A program made the translations under genes and the position numbers. A stretch of 64,000 nucleotides of DNA from Elysia chlorotica (lineage: Eukaryota; Mollusca; Gastropoda; Plakobranchidae), in NCBI GenBank assembly GCA_003991915.1, contig RQTK01000171.1:307369-371368 (forward strand). Reading direction: 5' to 3'. This document shows positions 47,937-58,784 of this stretch, one piece after another; within the stretch, counting starts at the first letter, position 1; each line of letters starts with the position of its first letter. A model generated the notes under the pieces. It did not search any database and was not told the origin of the DNA. It was given only the letters and a program-made list of their open reading frames with translations.

Positions 47937-48055
47937 CCCTCTCTTTCCTCTCCCTCTTGTCTTTCTCTGTCTCTCTCTCTCTCTCTCTCTGGGTCTCTTT
48001 AACGCTATCTCCTTCTCTCTCTCTCCCCCTCTTTTTATTCTAAGGAAATACAACC
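47866..48055 (+). repeat. (CT)n microsatellite and CT-rich tail
   Basis: About 27 pure CT units at 47,868-47,920, then interrupted. Confidence 0.95.
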
Positions 48056-48449
48056 CCCTGAAATGCAACCTGTCCCCCTGTCTGACTTGTGGAAACTGGA
48101 ATCCTCCCCCAATATTGAACTTCTTGGAGCCATGTTTGGACTTGCAATCCGCCCCTGTTTGCCGAGCTCAGAACACGAGAACAAGACGGGATGGGAGGAG
48201 GAAGGGAGGGAGGTACACATGGACTGGGTCCACCCAACAGGTGAAAATAGCCACGGGTCAGTTATAGTGGACAGTCTGTGTTTTTTATTGTTAACTTTAA
48301 TTGAGTGGTTGAGGTACACACTTGGATGCAACAAACTACCTTTATAATTATACTTCTGGGATATTTAGGGATCTTTTTTTTTTTATCTTTTTTTGTCGAT
48401 TCGTTTTAATATCTGTTTCTCTCTTTTCTTCTCTCTGTATGCTTGTTTG

Positions 48450-48451
<2 letters not shown>

Positions 48452-48525
<74 letters not shown>

Positions 48526-48545
48526 TCTCCCTCTCTCTCTCTTTC
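48452..48545 (+). repeat. (CT)n microsatellite
   Basis: About 28 pure units, then CTAT and CTCC variants. Confidence 0.95.
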
Positions 48546-48708
48546 CGCGATTCCCTCTTTCCTCCTCTAGTCAAGCAAATCCTTGACCTACTTCCAGACA
48601 GTCGCCAACATGTCCCACCCTAAGCGTTCATAACTGGACCTCCATGTCCCACCACAGTGACAGTTTAAAGTCAAATTCCTGCACATCCAGGCAAGAGAGG
48701 TGCAGCTC

Positions 48709-48740
48709 CCTGTAATCGTGTAATCAAGCTGTAATCCCTC
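48709..48740 (+). promoter_or_regulatory. Three GTAATC sites in 26 bp (K50 homeodomain-like)
   Basis: GTAATC at 48,712, 48,719 or 48,720, and 48,731, the last extended to GTAATCCC. TAATC(C) is the core bound by K50 homeodomains such as Otx, Pitx and Goosecoid. They sit at the left end of a repeat-free GC-rich block (48,640-48,960). Function is inferred. Confidence 0.35.
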
Positions 48741-49044
48741 ACTGCAGCGCCCTGCCTGGCCCAGCGCCCACTGACAGACCCAGAGAGACCAGGCCTGGTA
48801 CCGGCGTCCGACCAGATAACTCCGCACCAGCTGCTCCCCCGCCAGTAATGGCCCCCTAGACTGTCGTTGACAAGCCGGTGATAATGCCCTTTTAAGCCAT
48901 GGACACACTCTAGGTAGCTCGCCGCCTGTCCAGGCAGATCGGAAATTTCCGATAAACTTAAAGAAAGAAAGTGCGATTACCGCTGATTGCATTGAAAGTT
49001 CAAGTCATGACTTGGAGCCAGACTGATTGGGGCAGATCTGTGGT

Positions 49045-49112
49045 TTGGAATCGCTCAGAGTGTAACCGCCGTGTTTTGGAATTAGATGTAGGCATCGGCG
49101 GTTCGAATCTGT
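49045..49112 (+). mobile_element. tRNA-like SINE head
   Basis: GAATCGCTCAGAGTGTAACC (A box-like) is followed by GGCGGTTCGAATCTGTG (B box). Confidence 0.45.
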
Positions 49113-49114
49113 GT

Positions 49115-51100
49115 GAAGCTCAAAATGATGTTTCTGGGAAATCAAGCAGCTTTGTCACTCTTCGAAATCATTTCTAACACATACTATTAGAACATGGCAG
49201 TATTTCTGACTTTCCGGTACTTTTGGTGCTTGTTTATCACTTTACATATTAATTTGTCAATCAATTTAAATGAACTTTAATCTTTCTAAGATTAACTACC
49301 ACAGAGACCAGACTCTTATCGGTAACTCTGTGAATAGATACTAAACAATCGCAGCAGGTGAGATGGGCCACACTGTAAAGAACGCAAAGACTATGCCCCT
49401 CACAGTTTAAGTCCTCTATACTGGTCTCTGCTGGTGCATAATCACGTTACATTATAAACACGAAAACTAAGGGATGCAATGCATTTAGGTAGACGTTCAG
49501 ATTCTGCCTATATAGACTACTGCTTTCTGGTTCTATTTTCTTCAAAGACTGTCTTTTCCGCTTATCTAAATAAAATGTCACCATATACATGATACTGGTG
49601 AAATTAATTTTTTTTCACCACCAGCAATACTTGAGTGTATATGTACATGTTTATGACCCAATTTCTCTCTTTTTTTTGAAATATTCAATGAATCATGAAT
49701 TAGGTTGGATGTTCCATGCCCGTGGTGTACTCGAACCCAGCGCCAGAGTGTCGAGACCAGGGCGTGCCCTGTGTCCACCACCAGGGGATCTGCTCAGCCC
49801 AAAGATCTATAAATAGCTATTGATAGATCTATGGCTCAGCCTGACACACAGGATTAAACTAAGACACAATACAAGACACCCCGGGGGCCGCCTCAACATG
49901 GCCTAATCAATAATCACTTTCGTATGCAGAATAAAATATCCCTTTTTTCGATGCGACCGTGATTTCACTGAAAATACACGAACTGCACTACACGATTGTC
50001 TTCCTAGTGTAAAAAGTTAAAAAAAAAATAAATTAAAGATCAATTTTTGGCTGTCTAAAAATTTGCTAAACCTCGCCCTACTAAGCTATCTCAAGGTTAA
50101 CAAAGAATTTCACAAAATTCAAAACTGAATTATAGTCATCACAAAAAAATAAATAAAATAAAAACAGTCCGGAAATTCAAATGGTTCTAAGTGTACTGAA
50201 TTCCATACGGATTATTGTACTATGGCTCTAAGGCCAAGAAGTATTTAAGTATTAATGTGGCTATTGTTGTCTTTGTAGATACGCCGCCCTCTGTATGAAA
50301 TTGTCTGCTTGAATAGTCAAAGATCGGTTTCCAATAGTCAGACTTCATGATTGATTGGTCTGATAATACAAACTGGACGGACAAACAAATGGAAACCCAT
50401 TAAAATGCTATAAAAATTCTCATTTTGTTGGAGTCACTTCAACAGTCAGCATGGGGTCTCTAAGTTTGATCTCACATCAAATGTGAGATACCAATTTTTT
50501 CTACATTAAAGAGATCGATAAACAATCAAACAAACCTGAGCCAGTCTATTGGTTTCGTTACATTGAGATCGGCGTGGGTCGCCGAGGAACAAAACATCGT
50601 CTGATGTTTTCTGTTATGTACAAGTTTAGAGAACACGTCTGGAGAGTGAATAGATTGGGATCAAAATCCATTTATGTGAAGGGAGGAATCGGTTCACATT
50701 TGCGGTAGAGGATGAGCTAGTTCCATAAAGGCATTCACTGCCATATAAAACAGCCGTTAAAATTTGGGCACTCAAAGTATCAAGACAGGACGCAAGCAAT
50801 GAAAATTTCGAGACCTGTCTGCTCGGCCTCTCGAGACAACAATTCCCTTTCGACCTATGATTAAGTTGTCTATGGTGAATTTGTTTAAAGTTCCCTTTCA
50901 TGTCACAATTATTGCGATAAATATGAATAAGAAAAGAAAAAAGGTGAGGGTAGTTGAGAGCGGATTTTTTCAACAAAAAAAAAAAAGAAATTACAAAAGA
51001 TCGCGCATTTCTGTATTGCCAAATCCAAGATGATAAATATGTTACATTATCATGTTAAATGTAGAATCTAGCCTAGTCTATGTTTAAGTATTTTAGCTAT
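49115..51100. other. AT-rich spacer, no gene seen
   Basis: One doubtful tRNA-like head at 49.7 kb. A 116-residue minus frame at 50,626-50,976 shows no motif. Confidence 0.5.
49715..49782 (-). mobile_element. Possible degraded tRNA-like SINE head
   Basis: The minus strand has CTGGTCTCGACACTCTGGCG and GCTGGGTTCGAGTACACC. The A box is a poor match. Confidence 0.25.
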
Positions 51101-51105
51101 ACATG

Positions 51106-51172
51106 TGCCGACTGAGCTCAGTCGGTGAAGGACTGCGCTGACAAGAGGGTGGTTCAAGATTCGATTCCCAAC
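51106..51172 (+). mobile_element. tRNA-like SINE head
   Basis: ACTGAGCTCAGTCGGTGAAGG (A box) is followed by CAAGATTCGATTCCCAAC (B box). Confidence 0.5.
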
Positions 51173-51466
51173 ATTGGTGCCGTATGTTGGGCATTACAGA
51201 GAGACGACCAATTTAGTGTAGGATCCGTAAGGAAAATTCAGTTCAATGCAAGGTTACATGGAAACTGGGCGTCTTTGTTTTTGTTTTTAAAATGCACTGA
51301 GAGGACACAACAAAAGACAGCTGAGTTCATGCATAAAAACAGAGTCTAATTTGTATTTCATGTTACATCTACTTTGAAGTAGTTTGTTTACGAGACAAAG
51401 ATGCATGTAAATGCTCACGGTAACTTGGTGCACAAACAAGAACGGCAACTCCGGCGTCCTTAGCTC

Positions 51467-51500
51467 TATAAATCTCTGCCGCCTGCACTTACTGCCGCCA
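51467..51500 (+). promoter_or_regulatory. Candidate TATA promoter with YY1-like element
   Basis: TATAAAT at 51,467-51,473 is followed about 27 bp later by GCCGCCATATTG (51,494-51,505), a YY1-type sequence that often sits at start sites. The sequence becomes GC- and CpG-richer immediately downstream. It could drive the short frame at 51,548 or a 5' exon of the gene whose coding start is at 52,599; a CAG followed by GTAGTG at 51,818 could be that exon's donor. Confidence 0.3.
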
Positions 51501-51547
51501 TATTGTATAACCAACGCCCTCTGCAGCCCCGGGACCCGCAATGCATG

Positions 51548-51964
51548 ATGGACGAGCAATGGCCGCCGAAAACCTGGTGCACTCTGCCCCGCACAATTAG
51601 CATATTTCCACTAATTATTCTCCGGGCGGATTTCACGGTCCAAGTCACCTTTGAACCTGGCGGACATCAAAGGGTCAGAGTGCAGGGGTCACCTGGAGCG
51701 TGCACTGCGACAGGTTTATCGTCACGTGACGTGTTTATGGCGGCCGGAAGGTTTCACGGGGGAAGGCATGACGGGACTGGACAGTTTGATGGCCTGGCGG
51801 AAGTTACAGAGTACACAGGTAGTGATGACGCGTACAGTGGTATTACAGATCACTTGGCTGAAAAGACCCATGGAGGTCCGAAAGCACTCCAACAATTATG
51901 CAACACGCGACCTTTGTGTGCACTGACAAAGCATGGATCTTATTTTCCTCTTCTGGAAATTTAA
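51548..51964 (+). CDS. Candidate intronless gene, 138 residues, no recognised family
   Basis: This is among the longest non-repetitive frames in the window. The ATG at 51,548 has A at -3 and G at +4 and follows another in-frame ATG at 51,545. A TATA box lies about 80 bp upstream and an AATAAA at 52,122 lies about 160 bp past the stop, so a complete small transcription unit can be drawn. The product starts MDEQWPPKTW, contains a short beta-like stretch (ADFTVQVTFEPGG) and a Gly/His-rich middle; no signal peptide or known motif is visible. Against it, the same DNA carries TCF-like (CTTTGAA, ATCAAAG) and nuclear-receptor-like (AAAGGGTCA) sites and reads equally well as an enhancer or a 5'UTR exon. 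Frames of this length arise by chance in GC-richer DNA. Confidence 0.22.
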   Translation: MDEQWPPKTWCTLPRTISIFPLIILRADFTVQVTFEPGGHQRVRVQGSPGACTATGLSSRDVFMAAGRFHGGRHDGTGQFDGLAEVTEYTGSDDAYSGITDHLAEKTHGGPKALQQLCNTRPLCALTKHGSYFPLLEI

Positions 51965-52121
51965 ACAAAAAACGTGAATGGGTCAGAAGATTACAGTGTT
52001 TTTTTTTTTTTAGCCAAAGCAACAATACAAAAAAGGTTGTATTTAACAGTTTGTTTTGCTTCATTGGATTGGCAGGACTTGAACTAGCATTGTAACCCAA
52101 AAATCACCTTAAATGATTTAA

Positions 52122-52127
52122 AATAAA
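52122..52127 (+). terminator. AATAAA polyadenylation-type signal
   Basis: AATAAA lies about 160 bp after the stop of the 51,548 frame in AT-rich DNA. The hexamer alone is common here; it matters only with the upstream TATA box and open frame. Confidence 0.15.
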
Positions 52128-52485
52128 GTCGAACTTTATTTTGATATCATTTACTACTTAAGCAAGGTATATCTTTACAGTTACCTAAAAGAGAGATATA
52201 AGGTTCTAATCTCGAATGGATTGCGACTATATGCACCGTTAGATTTTACTTTAGAGGGACGAGGCCCGGGAGAATAAAACAATTGGATGAAGGGACTTAA
52301 ATAACGAGCACCTATTAAAACTCCTATTCTAACAACCAACATTAAGCCGAAACAGAAAGATCCGTGCCGGAAGAAAGCGAAAACACAAACAAACATGAAT
52401 CTCTGACATAAATGTCTATCGGCAAGGTTCGAGCAGCTGCGAGCCAAGATACGTCGCCAGGTCTGGGACAGTGTGACCATCTCGG

Positions 52486-52568
52486 GAAGGGTGTGTGTGT
52501 ATGTGGGTGTGTGAGTGGGTGAATGTGTGAGTGGGTGGATGTGTGAGTGGGTGGATGGGTGGGTGGGC
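52486..52568 (+). repeat. GTGGGTG-type tract
   Basis: GTGTGAGTGGGTGGAT-like units repeat about four times immediately upstream of the MALLDDIF exon. Confidence 0.85.
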
Positions 52569-52580
52569 TAGACCTTCTAG

Positions 52581-52663
52581 CACGACTTTGCGACCAGCAT
52601 GGCGTTACTGGATGACATCTTCACGCCCCTAGGCATTGAGGTTCCCGGCGGCTCATTGGCTCT
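52581..52663 (+). CDS. First coding exon, protein beginning MALLDDIFTP (partial gene)
   Basis: ATG at 52,599 has an ideal context (A at -3, G at +4). An in-frame TAG ends at 52,580, so no earlier in-frame start exists. The exon encodes 21 residues, MALLDDIFTP then LGIEVPGGSLA, plus two bases of the next codon, and ends GGCTCT at a consensus GTAAGT donor (52,664; phase 2). GACCTTCTAG just upstream could be an acceptor, making 52,581 the exon start; otherwise the exon extends further left. There is no signal peptide, and the acidic, hydrophobic start fits an intracellular protein. I do not recognise the family. No continuing exon is evident in the remaining 11 kb. The intron contains a duplicated CACGTG block. 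Start and donor are seen; that this is a real gene is inferred. Confidence 0.5.
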
Positions 52664-52723
52664 GTAAGTCCTCACATGGGCTGTGATTGGACGCAAGTGC
52701 AGACTCCATTGTCCGCCGTCTTT

Positions 52724-52956
52724 GTTTTAACAATGGGTCACGTGATCGCCCGGCCTCTGACAGGGACGTACTGGACTAGTGTTAAAGTCATGTCAGGGGA
52801 GAGCACCTCCTCTCGCGCCCAGCACTCACTCCCATGGAGTTTTTAACAATGTTTTAACAATGGGTCACGTGATCGCTCGGACTCTGACAGGGGCGTACTG
52901 GAATAATCATGCCAGGGGAGAGCATCTTCTCTCGCGCCCAGCACTCACTCCCACGG
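52724..52956 (+). repeat. Tandem duplication, each copy with a CACGTG E-box
   Basis: Two imperfect copies (52,724 to about 52,837 and 52,851 to about 52,956; offset 127 bp) share GTTTTAACAATGGGTCACGTGATCGC-type starts and CTCTCGCGCCCAGCACTCACTCCCA-type ends. Each contains TCACGTGA (core at 52,739 and 52,866), the palindromic site of MITF/TFE and USF-type bHLH-ZIP factors. Both lie within 300 bp of the splice donor of the MALLDDIF exon. A regulatory role is inferred. Confidence 0.7.
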
Positions 52957-53844
52957 GGGACAACTGGCCGAGTCCTTCTGTCGACACAGGAAGTGTGTAG
53001 GGAGACCTGGACAGAAACCATCTTTCAGCACCTTGGTCCGGCCAGGCCTGACATACGGCGACAGACTCCGGCTCTGGCTCTGGCTCTGGGTCTGGTTCTG
53101 GACTACAGTCTATTAACGTCTACGCCTGATTTCCCCAGGGCAGGCCGCCCAGGAATGTTGTGTTTGTGTGAGGGGAGGGTTAGGGCTATTAATGTGCTTG
53201 GGAATAACTCACACAGATACATTGTCTGTATATCCAAGCTGGATGGGAATCGCACTAAGCGTCCATATGACCTGTCAGAAATCGCCCCACCTTAAGACAA
53301 AAAGCAAACAGTGCAGCGCCTGATGCAGTTTGTTCTAAAGGTAAGACATAAACCGACGGGTGACGATTGTATTTATTGAATAAAGCCCAGGTCAAGATTA
53401 GCTGTACCCAGCCTTTCAGGAATAGTTTTTCTAACATTCTGCAGTGACCGTGTTCTGAATTTAAAAAAAAGGAAACATCATCTCTCCCATCATGTATGAA
53501 TTTGATATCCTGTATCATTATATAGATTTGTACTCGCCTCTTTGTTCAACATGCTCTATTTTCGACATGGCTTGATCTTCATTTGATCAAAACCGAAACG
53601 AAAGAGCTGCCCCAGTGAAGAAAGGGATAAGTTCGTCTCAGCCAATAACTGATGAATGCAACCTCTTTGTTCCGTTTGTTAATACATGTACTATAATTTA
53701 CTGACGCCAGACTGCGGAGACTATTGATCTGATTATTACCATGTCTTAAGTAGAAATAATAAATTATTGTTTGAAGCGAATATTTCAGGCTGTTCTCCGC
53801 CATGGTTAGAAATAATGGGTGTGAACCAGCACTTGGAGCAATGA

Positions 53845-53922
53845 TTGGTATCGAATAACGTCCCGGGTCGGGTATCTGCCGCCTTGGTATCGAATAACGT
53901 TCCGGGTCGGGTATCTGCTTCT
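53845..53922 (+). repeat. 39-bp tandem duplication
   Basis: TTGGTATCGAATAACGT at 53,845 and 53,884, each followed by a CCGGGTCGGGTATCTGC stretch; two differences apart from the copy ends. Confidence 0.85.
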
Positions 53923-54316
53923 GTCTCCAGTGTTGATTTATGTCCGTGTGGGACACACACCCCACAGTGGGCCGGACCAGACTCTAACGGACCCTAATCC
54001 TCCCTGGTTCCGGTTCAAAGGGGGCGGGGCTTCGGATCGCCACGGTGTCCACCGTAACGGATGTGGCCAGCTGGAAACAATATCTCCGGGGTATTATGGG
54101 ATGTCACGGTCTCCGCATCCCCCGGTGCATTATGGGGGCTGGACTTGTCACTCATCTCCGGTCTTCGGCCCAGGACATGAGTACAAGATGGGAAATTCCC
54201 GGTGTGGGTATCTGAGACATTCGTGTCCACTGTCCAAGCTAAAGGGTCTGTTACATAGGTTTGTAATCTTTCCATAGGTGTACGGAATGATCAGGTCTTG
54301 TTAATACCCTCAGCGA

Positions 54317-54402
54317 TTAAAAAAGGGAGAGAGGGAGAGAGAGACAGGTTGACAGAGACCGGGAGAGAAAGAGAGAGAAACAGAGGCAGGGGCAAAGACA
54401 CA
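54317..54402 (+). repeat. GA-rich tract
   Basis: Interrupted GA with ACAG words. Confidence 0.85.
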
Positions 54403-54687
54403 GAGAGATAAGATAATACAAGATAAGTCTGTATTATCCCATATGGACATTTTTCTCGGTCAAACAAAAGTACATTTGAATCAATATCACATGTACACGT
54501 GTGAGAAAATAAATAATAATACTGATAATGAAATAAAATAAAAATTTTACATTTACGTGATAATTGCTGAAAATATACACTGCCAGACATACATAATTTT
54601 TATTTAGAAACACATGCCTCTTTACGCATATGCAAGAATACACATACCCCTACAAACACACGTACCGGTACTCTAAGCATGGCGTTG

Positions 54688-54714
54688 AGATGAGTTGGTT
54701 TAACGTCCAGAGAA
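54688..54714 (-). mobile_element. SINE 3' end fragment next to a GA-rich tract
   Basis: On the minus strand GGACGTTAAACCAACTCATC matches the SINE 3' terminus. On the plus strand it is followed by a 200-bp AGAGACAG-rich tract. Only the tail is present. Confidence 0.5.
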
Positions 54715-54912
54715 AGATAGAGAAAGACATGCAGAGGCCAAGAGACAGAGCCAGAGAGACAAAGACAAAGAGAGAAATATAAAGAAACAGAGACAGAGAG
54801 ACAGAACCAGAGAGACAGAGACATAGAGAGAAGGATAGAGAGACAGAGGCAGAGAGACAGAGGCAGGGAAACAGAAACAGATAGACAGAGACAAAGAGAC
54901 AGAGACAGAGAA
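54712..54912 (+). repeat. AGAGACAG-rich tract
   Basis: Irregular AGAGACAG/AGAGGCAG units adjoining a SINE 3' end fragment. Confidence 0.85.
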
Positions 54913-55921
54913 GATTTAGCGTGCGGAGAATGTTCTTTTTTTAAATATTAATATCATTCAACATTTATAACCCGTTCTATCTATTAAACCATTCACCGGA
55001 GACAGAAACTTCAGAATTTAGAAAGACAAGCGATAAGATAACTGATAATTATTATTAATTTCCAGTTTCATGGAGGTTCCTTTAAGTGTCAGAAAAAAAT
55101 CATCAGTGCTTAGCCAATGTAGTTTAGACCATGAGAAGTAGTTTGGTAGAAGCGCAGAGTCCAGTCGGTGGGGAGGGCCGTGGTGTCTGAAGGAGGAAGA
55201 TGACACGTGGTGTTCAACACCTCCCCCACAGACACAGCCCTGGACTGGTGGTGATGGACGACGCGGGAACTCTATCATTATGGTTTTGTTTTTTAGTGAG
55301 AAGGTCTTTAGAATCCCAGTCCTCGAGTGTGAATAGTGTGTGAATAGTGTGTGAATAGAATGTTGGTTATGAAAAAGCTGAAAATGGCTAGTGTTGTTCC
55401 TGAGAAAATAAAGAGGGTGTCTAGTTTTTGTGTTTTGACGCCTCTCTCACGTGTGGTATGAAGGTGAACTTTGATTGGAACAGAAAAAGAGAAGCATCAC
55501 CACAGATAGCGTGTACACAGGGTTTCAGAAAGAAAGGTTCACTCTAAGGACAGCAATGCTTGGCTTAATCTGGTACAGATTGGTACATAACTCAATCAGG
55601 CAAAGTGATTGGATTGATATCGATATTTATTGAATAATGGATTAATTGACTATTATTTAAGTGATAATTTGATTGAGTATTGAATATAACTATAATTATT
55701 GTTAATAACCTAATGACATTTTTCTGCCCCTTTTCACAAGGCCAACAGGCCAAGGACTGTTGTTCTTGGATTTCCTAAACCCCCAATAAGCAAAAATTTG
55801 CTAATGACGTAGACTTAGAGGTTCGGGGTTCCCCGACCACCCTGATGATCAGGTCTCTCGGAGTGTTTCGGTATTTGAGACTTGTTCATCCAGTCCTGGG
55901 CCAAACAAAAGAATGTTTGAC

Positions 55922-55955
55922 TGTGTGTGTATGTGTGTGTGTGTGTGTGTGAGAG
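55922..55955 (+). repeat. (TG)n microsatellite
   Basis: About 14 units, with one interruption, ending in GAGAGAG. Confidence 0.95.
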
Positions 55956-56483
55956 AGCGTGAGGACTGCCTGGCTCGCCATTGAGGGCTTCGCGATCCAC
56001 GCTCCGATGTCAGATGACATAACTACGTCCGTTAGGCATGGCGCTCTCTGATCGTTCATTGGCTGTGTAAGCCTAGAATAGAGTTCAGGTTGGACGCCGG
56101 TGAAGATAACGTAACCCATCAATAGACACTGTAATCGCAAGGTCTCAAAGCCGCCAGCCCCTGCACCATCACTGAGTGTCTGAGTGTCAAGGCGGGCCAC
56201 AGCATCCAGCAGCTGTTGGTGAGGACGTATCGTCGCTGATAACATCGGCACTTTCCCGTAGACCATACACTCCAAGATCCACCCATACATGTTTTGGACA
56301 AGTGCAAGACATGTACTTCTGTGCTATGTTCCTTATCTGTTAGCACTGGCCGTCAAATGGTGCTTCTGTTGAAACTTTAATGGTGCAGCCCATACCGAGT
56401 GGTGAACAGTCTGTGGACCTTTTTTCTTGTTGGTACATGTAGCATCATAGGTAGGCCGTTTTTATTGTGTTCGCCATTGTGGC

Positions 56484-56513
56484 TGTTGTTGTTGTTGTTG
56501 TTGTTGTTGTTGC
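56484..56513 (+). repeat. (TTG)n microsatellite
   Basis: About 9 units. Confidence 0.9.
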
Positions 56514-56899
56514 TGATGTTGTATCCGTTGTTGTCAATGCTGTTGATCCTGCTTTTCACGATATAACGATACATGGTCGAATTTAGTAGAGAAGTTGCAG
56601 AAGTTTAGTTTGTGTTTGATGAAGACAATTGAATAACAATCTTTCAGTTCACCCTGAAAGTTTACATGTTCCTTACTCTGCGACTTACAACTCCATTACA
56701 TTCAAACTGATGACATTCGACCTAACTTATAACCAAACAGCCAACATCAAAGCAACGAGATATTGGTAACAAATGTATTTTTAAAAGGCCAACCAGTTAA
56801 GAGCTCACAAAGCAATTGTCGCCAAACAGAATGATGACGGTAATTCGGGAAATTAGGACTAGGCTTATTTACAATTGGGTCAAATGGGAAAACCGTAGT

Positions 56900-57247
56900 T
56901 TAAGCATCTATGTAGTCGGGGTAGCGGTCCCGGCTTAGCTCAGGTTTCAGGCGCAGCGACCAGTAATCGCGGGATGTGCTGGTTCCTCCCCGGCCTGGCT
57001 CATCATCCCAGCGTGGTGCTGCCAGAACCCGGAGCACCGCATCCTCTGGACTAGCCCCCAGTACCCGTCCTGCGCCCAGCCCCCCTGCCAGGGCCCCAAA
57101 TATCACGTGGCAAGTGGGAGACGGGAAATCTACCCGGTTTAAGTTTCGGTAATTCTGAACTCTTCGTATTGGAGCCCGCCAGGGGGGATGGTGTTCGTCA
57201 ACCCAACATAATTGCGGAATATTGTGTATGGCTTGTCGACCTGTCAT
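56900..57247 (-). CDS. Candidate short gene or terminal exon, 115 residues, no recognised family
   Basis: An open frame in a GC-richer island between AT-rich flanks. It starts ATG in fair context (G at -3) and ends TAA. The product opens MTGRQAIHNI, has WRAPIRRVQNYRNLNR, then a small Gly/Ala segment (HVIFGALAGGLGAGRVLGA) that could be a short membrane or packing helix, then an acidic/aromatic tail ending PDYIDA. Codon use is mixed and not repeat-driven, and the composition looks more protein-like than most frames here. The frame stays open upstream of the ATG, so this could instead be a last exon. CAATAAA occurs about 430 bp downstream. No family is recognised, and chance cannot be excluded. 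Confidence 0.3.
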   Translation of the reverse strand: MTGRQAIHNIPQLCWVDEHHPPWRAPIRRVQNYRNLNRVDFPSPTCHVIFGALAGGLGAGRVLGASPEDAVLRVLAAPRWDDEPGRGGTSTSRDYWSLRLKPELSRDRYPDYIDA

Positions 57248-57249
57248 CT

Positions 57250-57970
57250 CCTTCTCTCCGATCCTTTGGTTTACGGCTGTGTTGATAATTATATTACTGG
57301 TTCGTAGGATGCGATAGCGGACGCCTACAACGCGACGTTTCTTTCTATTGTAAATTTATTTGTTTAATCCCACATACAATGTTGTGACAATGTGTTAATA
57401 ACTATTTGATGAAGGTAAACAGTTCGGGTTTCATACAACTGTAGCATGAGAAGGGCTCAATAACGCCGATCTTTTTTTTATTCTTTCTTTACTCATATGT
57501 TTTTTAATTGCCCCCCCCCCTCCTTATGGGCGCTGAGTTGATTTCTTCCTTCACCCATCACTGACTGTGTATACTGTTTGTCTCTGTGCACACCATTATT
57601 TGTTTCTCTATTTTTAAAGAAGCCATAAAACACGGGAAATAAATGTCCCTGTGTTCGAATGCAAGTTATCAGTTACATTGTGTGCTTTATTAATTTCAGT
57701 AGCACCAATACGGTAAGGGTACAATTAATTTAGCTTCTTTTTATTTACACGAAGACGTTCCTATTCGTTTCATAACGAATGCTTGTGGACTGTTAGTGTA
57801 TGAGGAGGGAGGGGCAGGAGGAGGCAGAGCTTTTGTTAGTTCTAACACGGGAATAGTTACTCATGGACACAGCTGCAAGCCCAGCAGCGAGTTCTGCTTG
57901 GAAGATGTTTCGGAACATACACACTCCTTGGTCCTCTATAGAAACATAAAGAAGGTTGTAATAGTTTTAC
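57250..57970. other. AT-rich spacer, nothing recognised
   Basis: C10 at about 57,511; otherwise no feature. Confidence 0.5.
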
Positions 57971-57974
57971 ATGG

Positions 57975-58051
57975 AGTGGTAAGAGAGAGTGAGAGAGAGA
58001 TAGAGAAAGAGAGAAAGAGAGAGAGAGAGAGTGAGAGAAAGAGAGAAAGAA

Positions 58052-58091
<40 letters not shown>

Positions 58092-58110
58092 GTGAGGTAG
58101 AGATAGAGAG

Positions 58111-58164
<54 letters not shown>

Positions 58165-58168
58165 GACA
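57975..58168 (+). repeat. (GA)n compound microsatellite
   Basis: Several GA arrays separated by GTGA, AAGA and GATA words. Confidence 0.95.
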
Positions 58169-58566
58169 GGCAGAATATTTATCAAGATAAAAGTAAACTG
58201 TACAAAACACAATCTTTGTACCATCTCAAATTTCTATACCTTCCTAAATGATAGAATTATAATTATTTTATCCCAAGGAAAACGTTTTTCTCCTCTTGGC
58301 TAAATTGTGTAGCTTTAATCTAATTTTGCTAGCAAAACATTAGATCGCGGGAAAACACATGATTAGCCAGGGGACGACCATTGTGATTATGTCGACAAGA
58401 AAATTATAGTAAATCGGTTAAGACCTTTTAACACAGGGGTAATCCTCAAATAATACGAAAATATAATTATAAGTGGTATATCTAAAATTTCTTTAGAAAA
58501 CTAATTATGGAAAATATATTGCAATATTCTTTTCACGGAAACATAGCATAACATCTGTGCGATAAG

Positions 58567-58636
58567 AACAACAGCAAGAGCAGAACAACAACAACTGCAA
58601 GAGCGGCAACAACAACAACGACAACAACAACAACAA
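58567..58636 (+). repeat. CAA-rich tract
   Basis: CAA/CAG/CGA triplets ending in (CAA)5. Confidence 0.85.
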
Positions 58637-58711
58637 GTTGAGCAGTGTCCAATCTACGTGCTTGGCCTGTGATGGAAGATGAAACCTGGTTTGTGTTCAC
58701 CCTGTGATCTC

Positions 58712-58782
58712 CCAGCGGAAGCGGAACCTGCAGTCTCCAGCGACCTGAGTGTTGGGAGACTGAGCTAATCCAGCGGCTTAAG
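58712..58782 (-). mobile_element. tRNA-like SINE head
   Basis: The minus strand carries GGATTAGCTCAGTCTCCC (A box) and CTGCAGGTTCCGCTTCCG (B box-like). Confidence 0.4.
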
Positions 58783-58784
58783 GC

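Larger units (their letters stand above)
52960..56480. other. Spacer or intron after the MALLDDIF exon
   Basis: Frames of 73-134 residues at 52.9-53.3, 53.9-54.3 and 55.9-56.3 kb have no motif and no paired splice sites in the needed phase. Also contains the 39-bp duplication and GA-rich tracts. Confidence 0.4.

Noticed and set aside
53930..54277. 115-residue frame after a good acceptor-like CTTCTGTCTCCAG
   Set aside because: The phase required by the MALLDDIF exon runs into an early stop, and no donor or motif supports the long frame.
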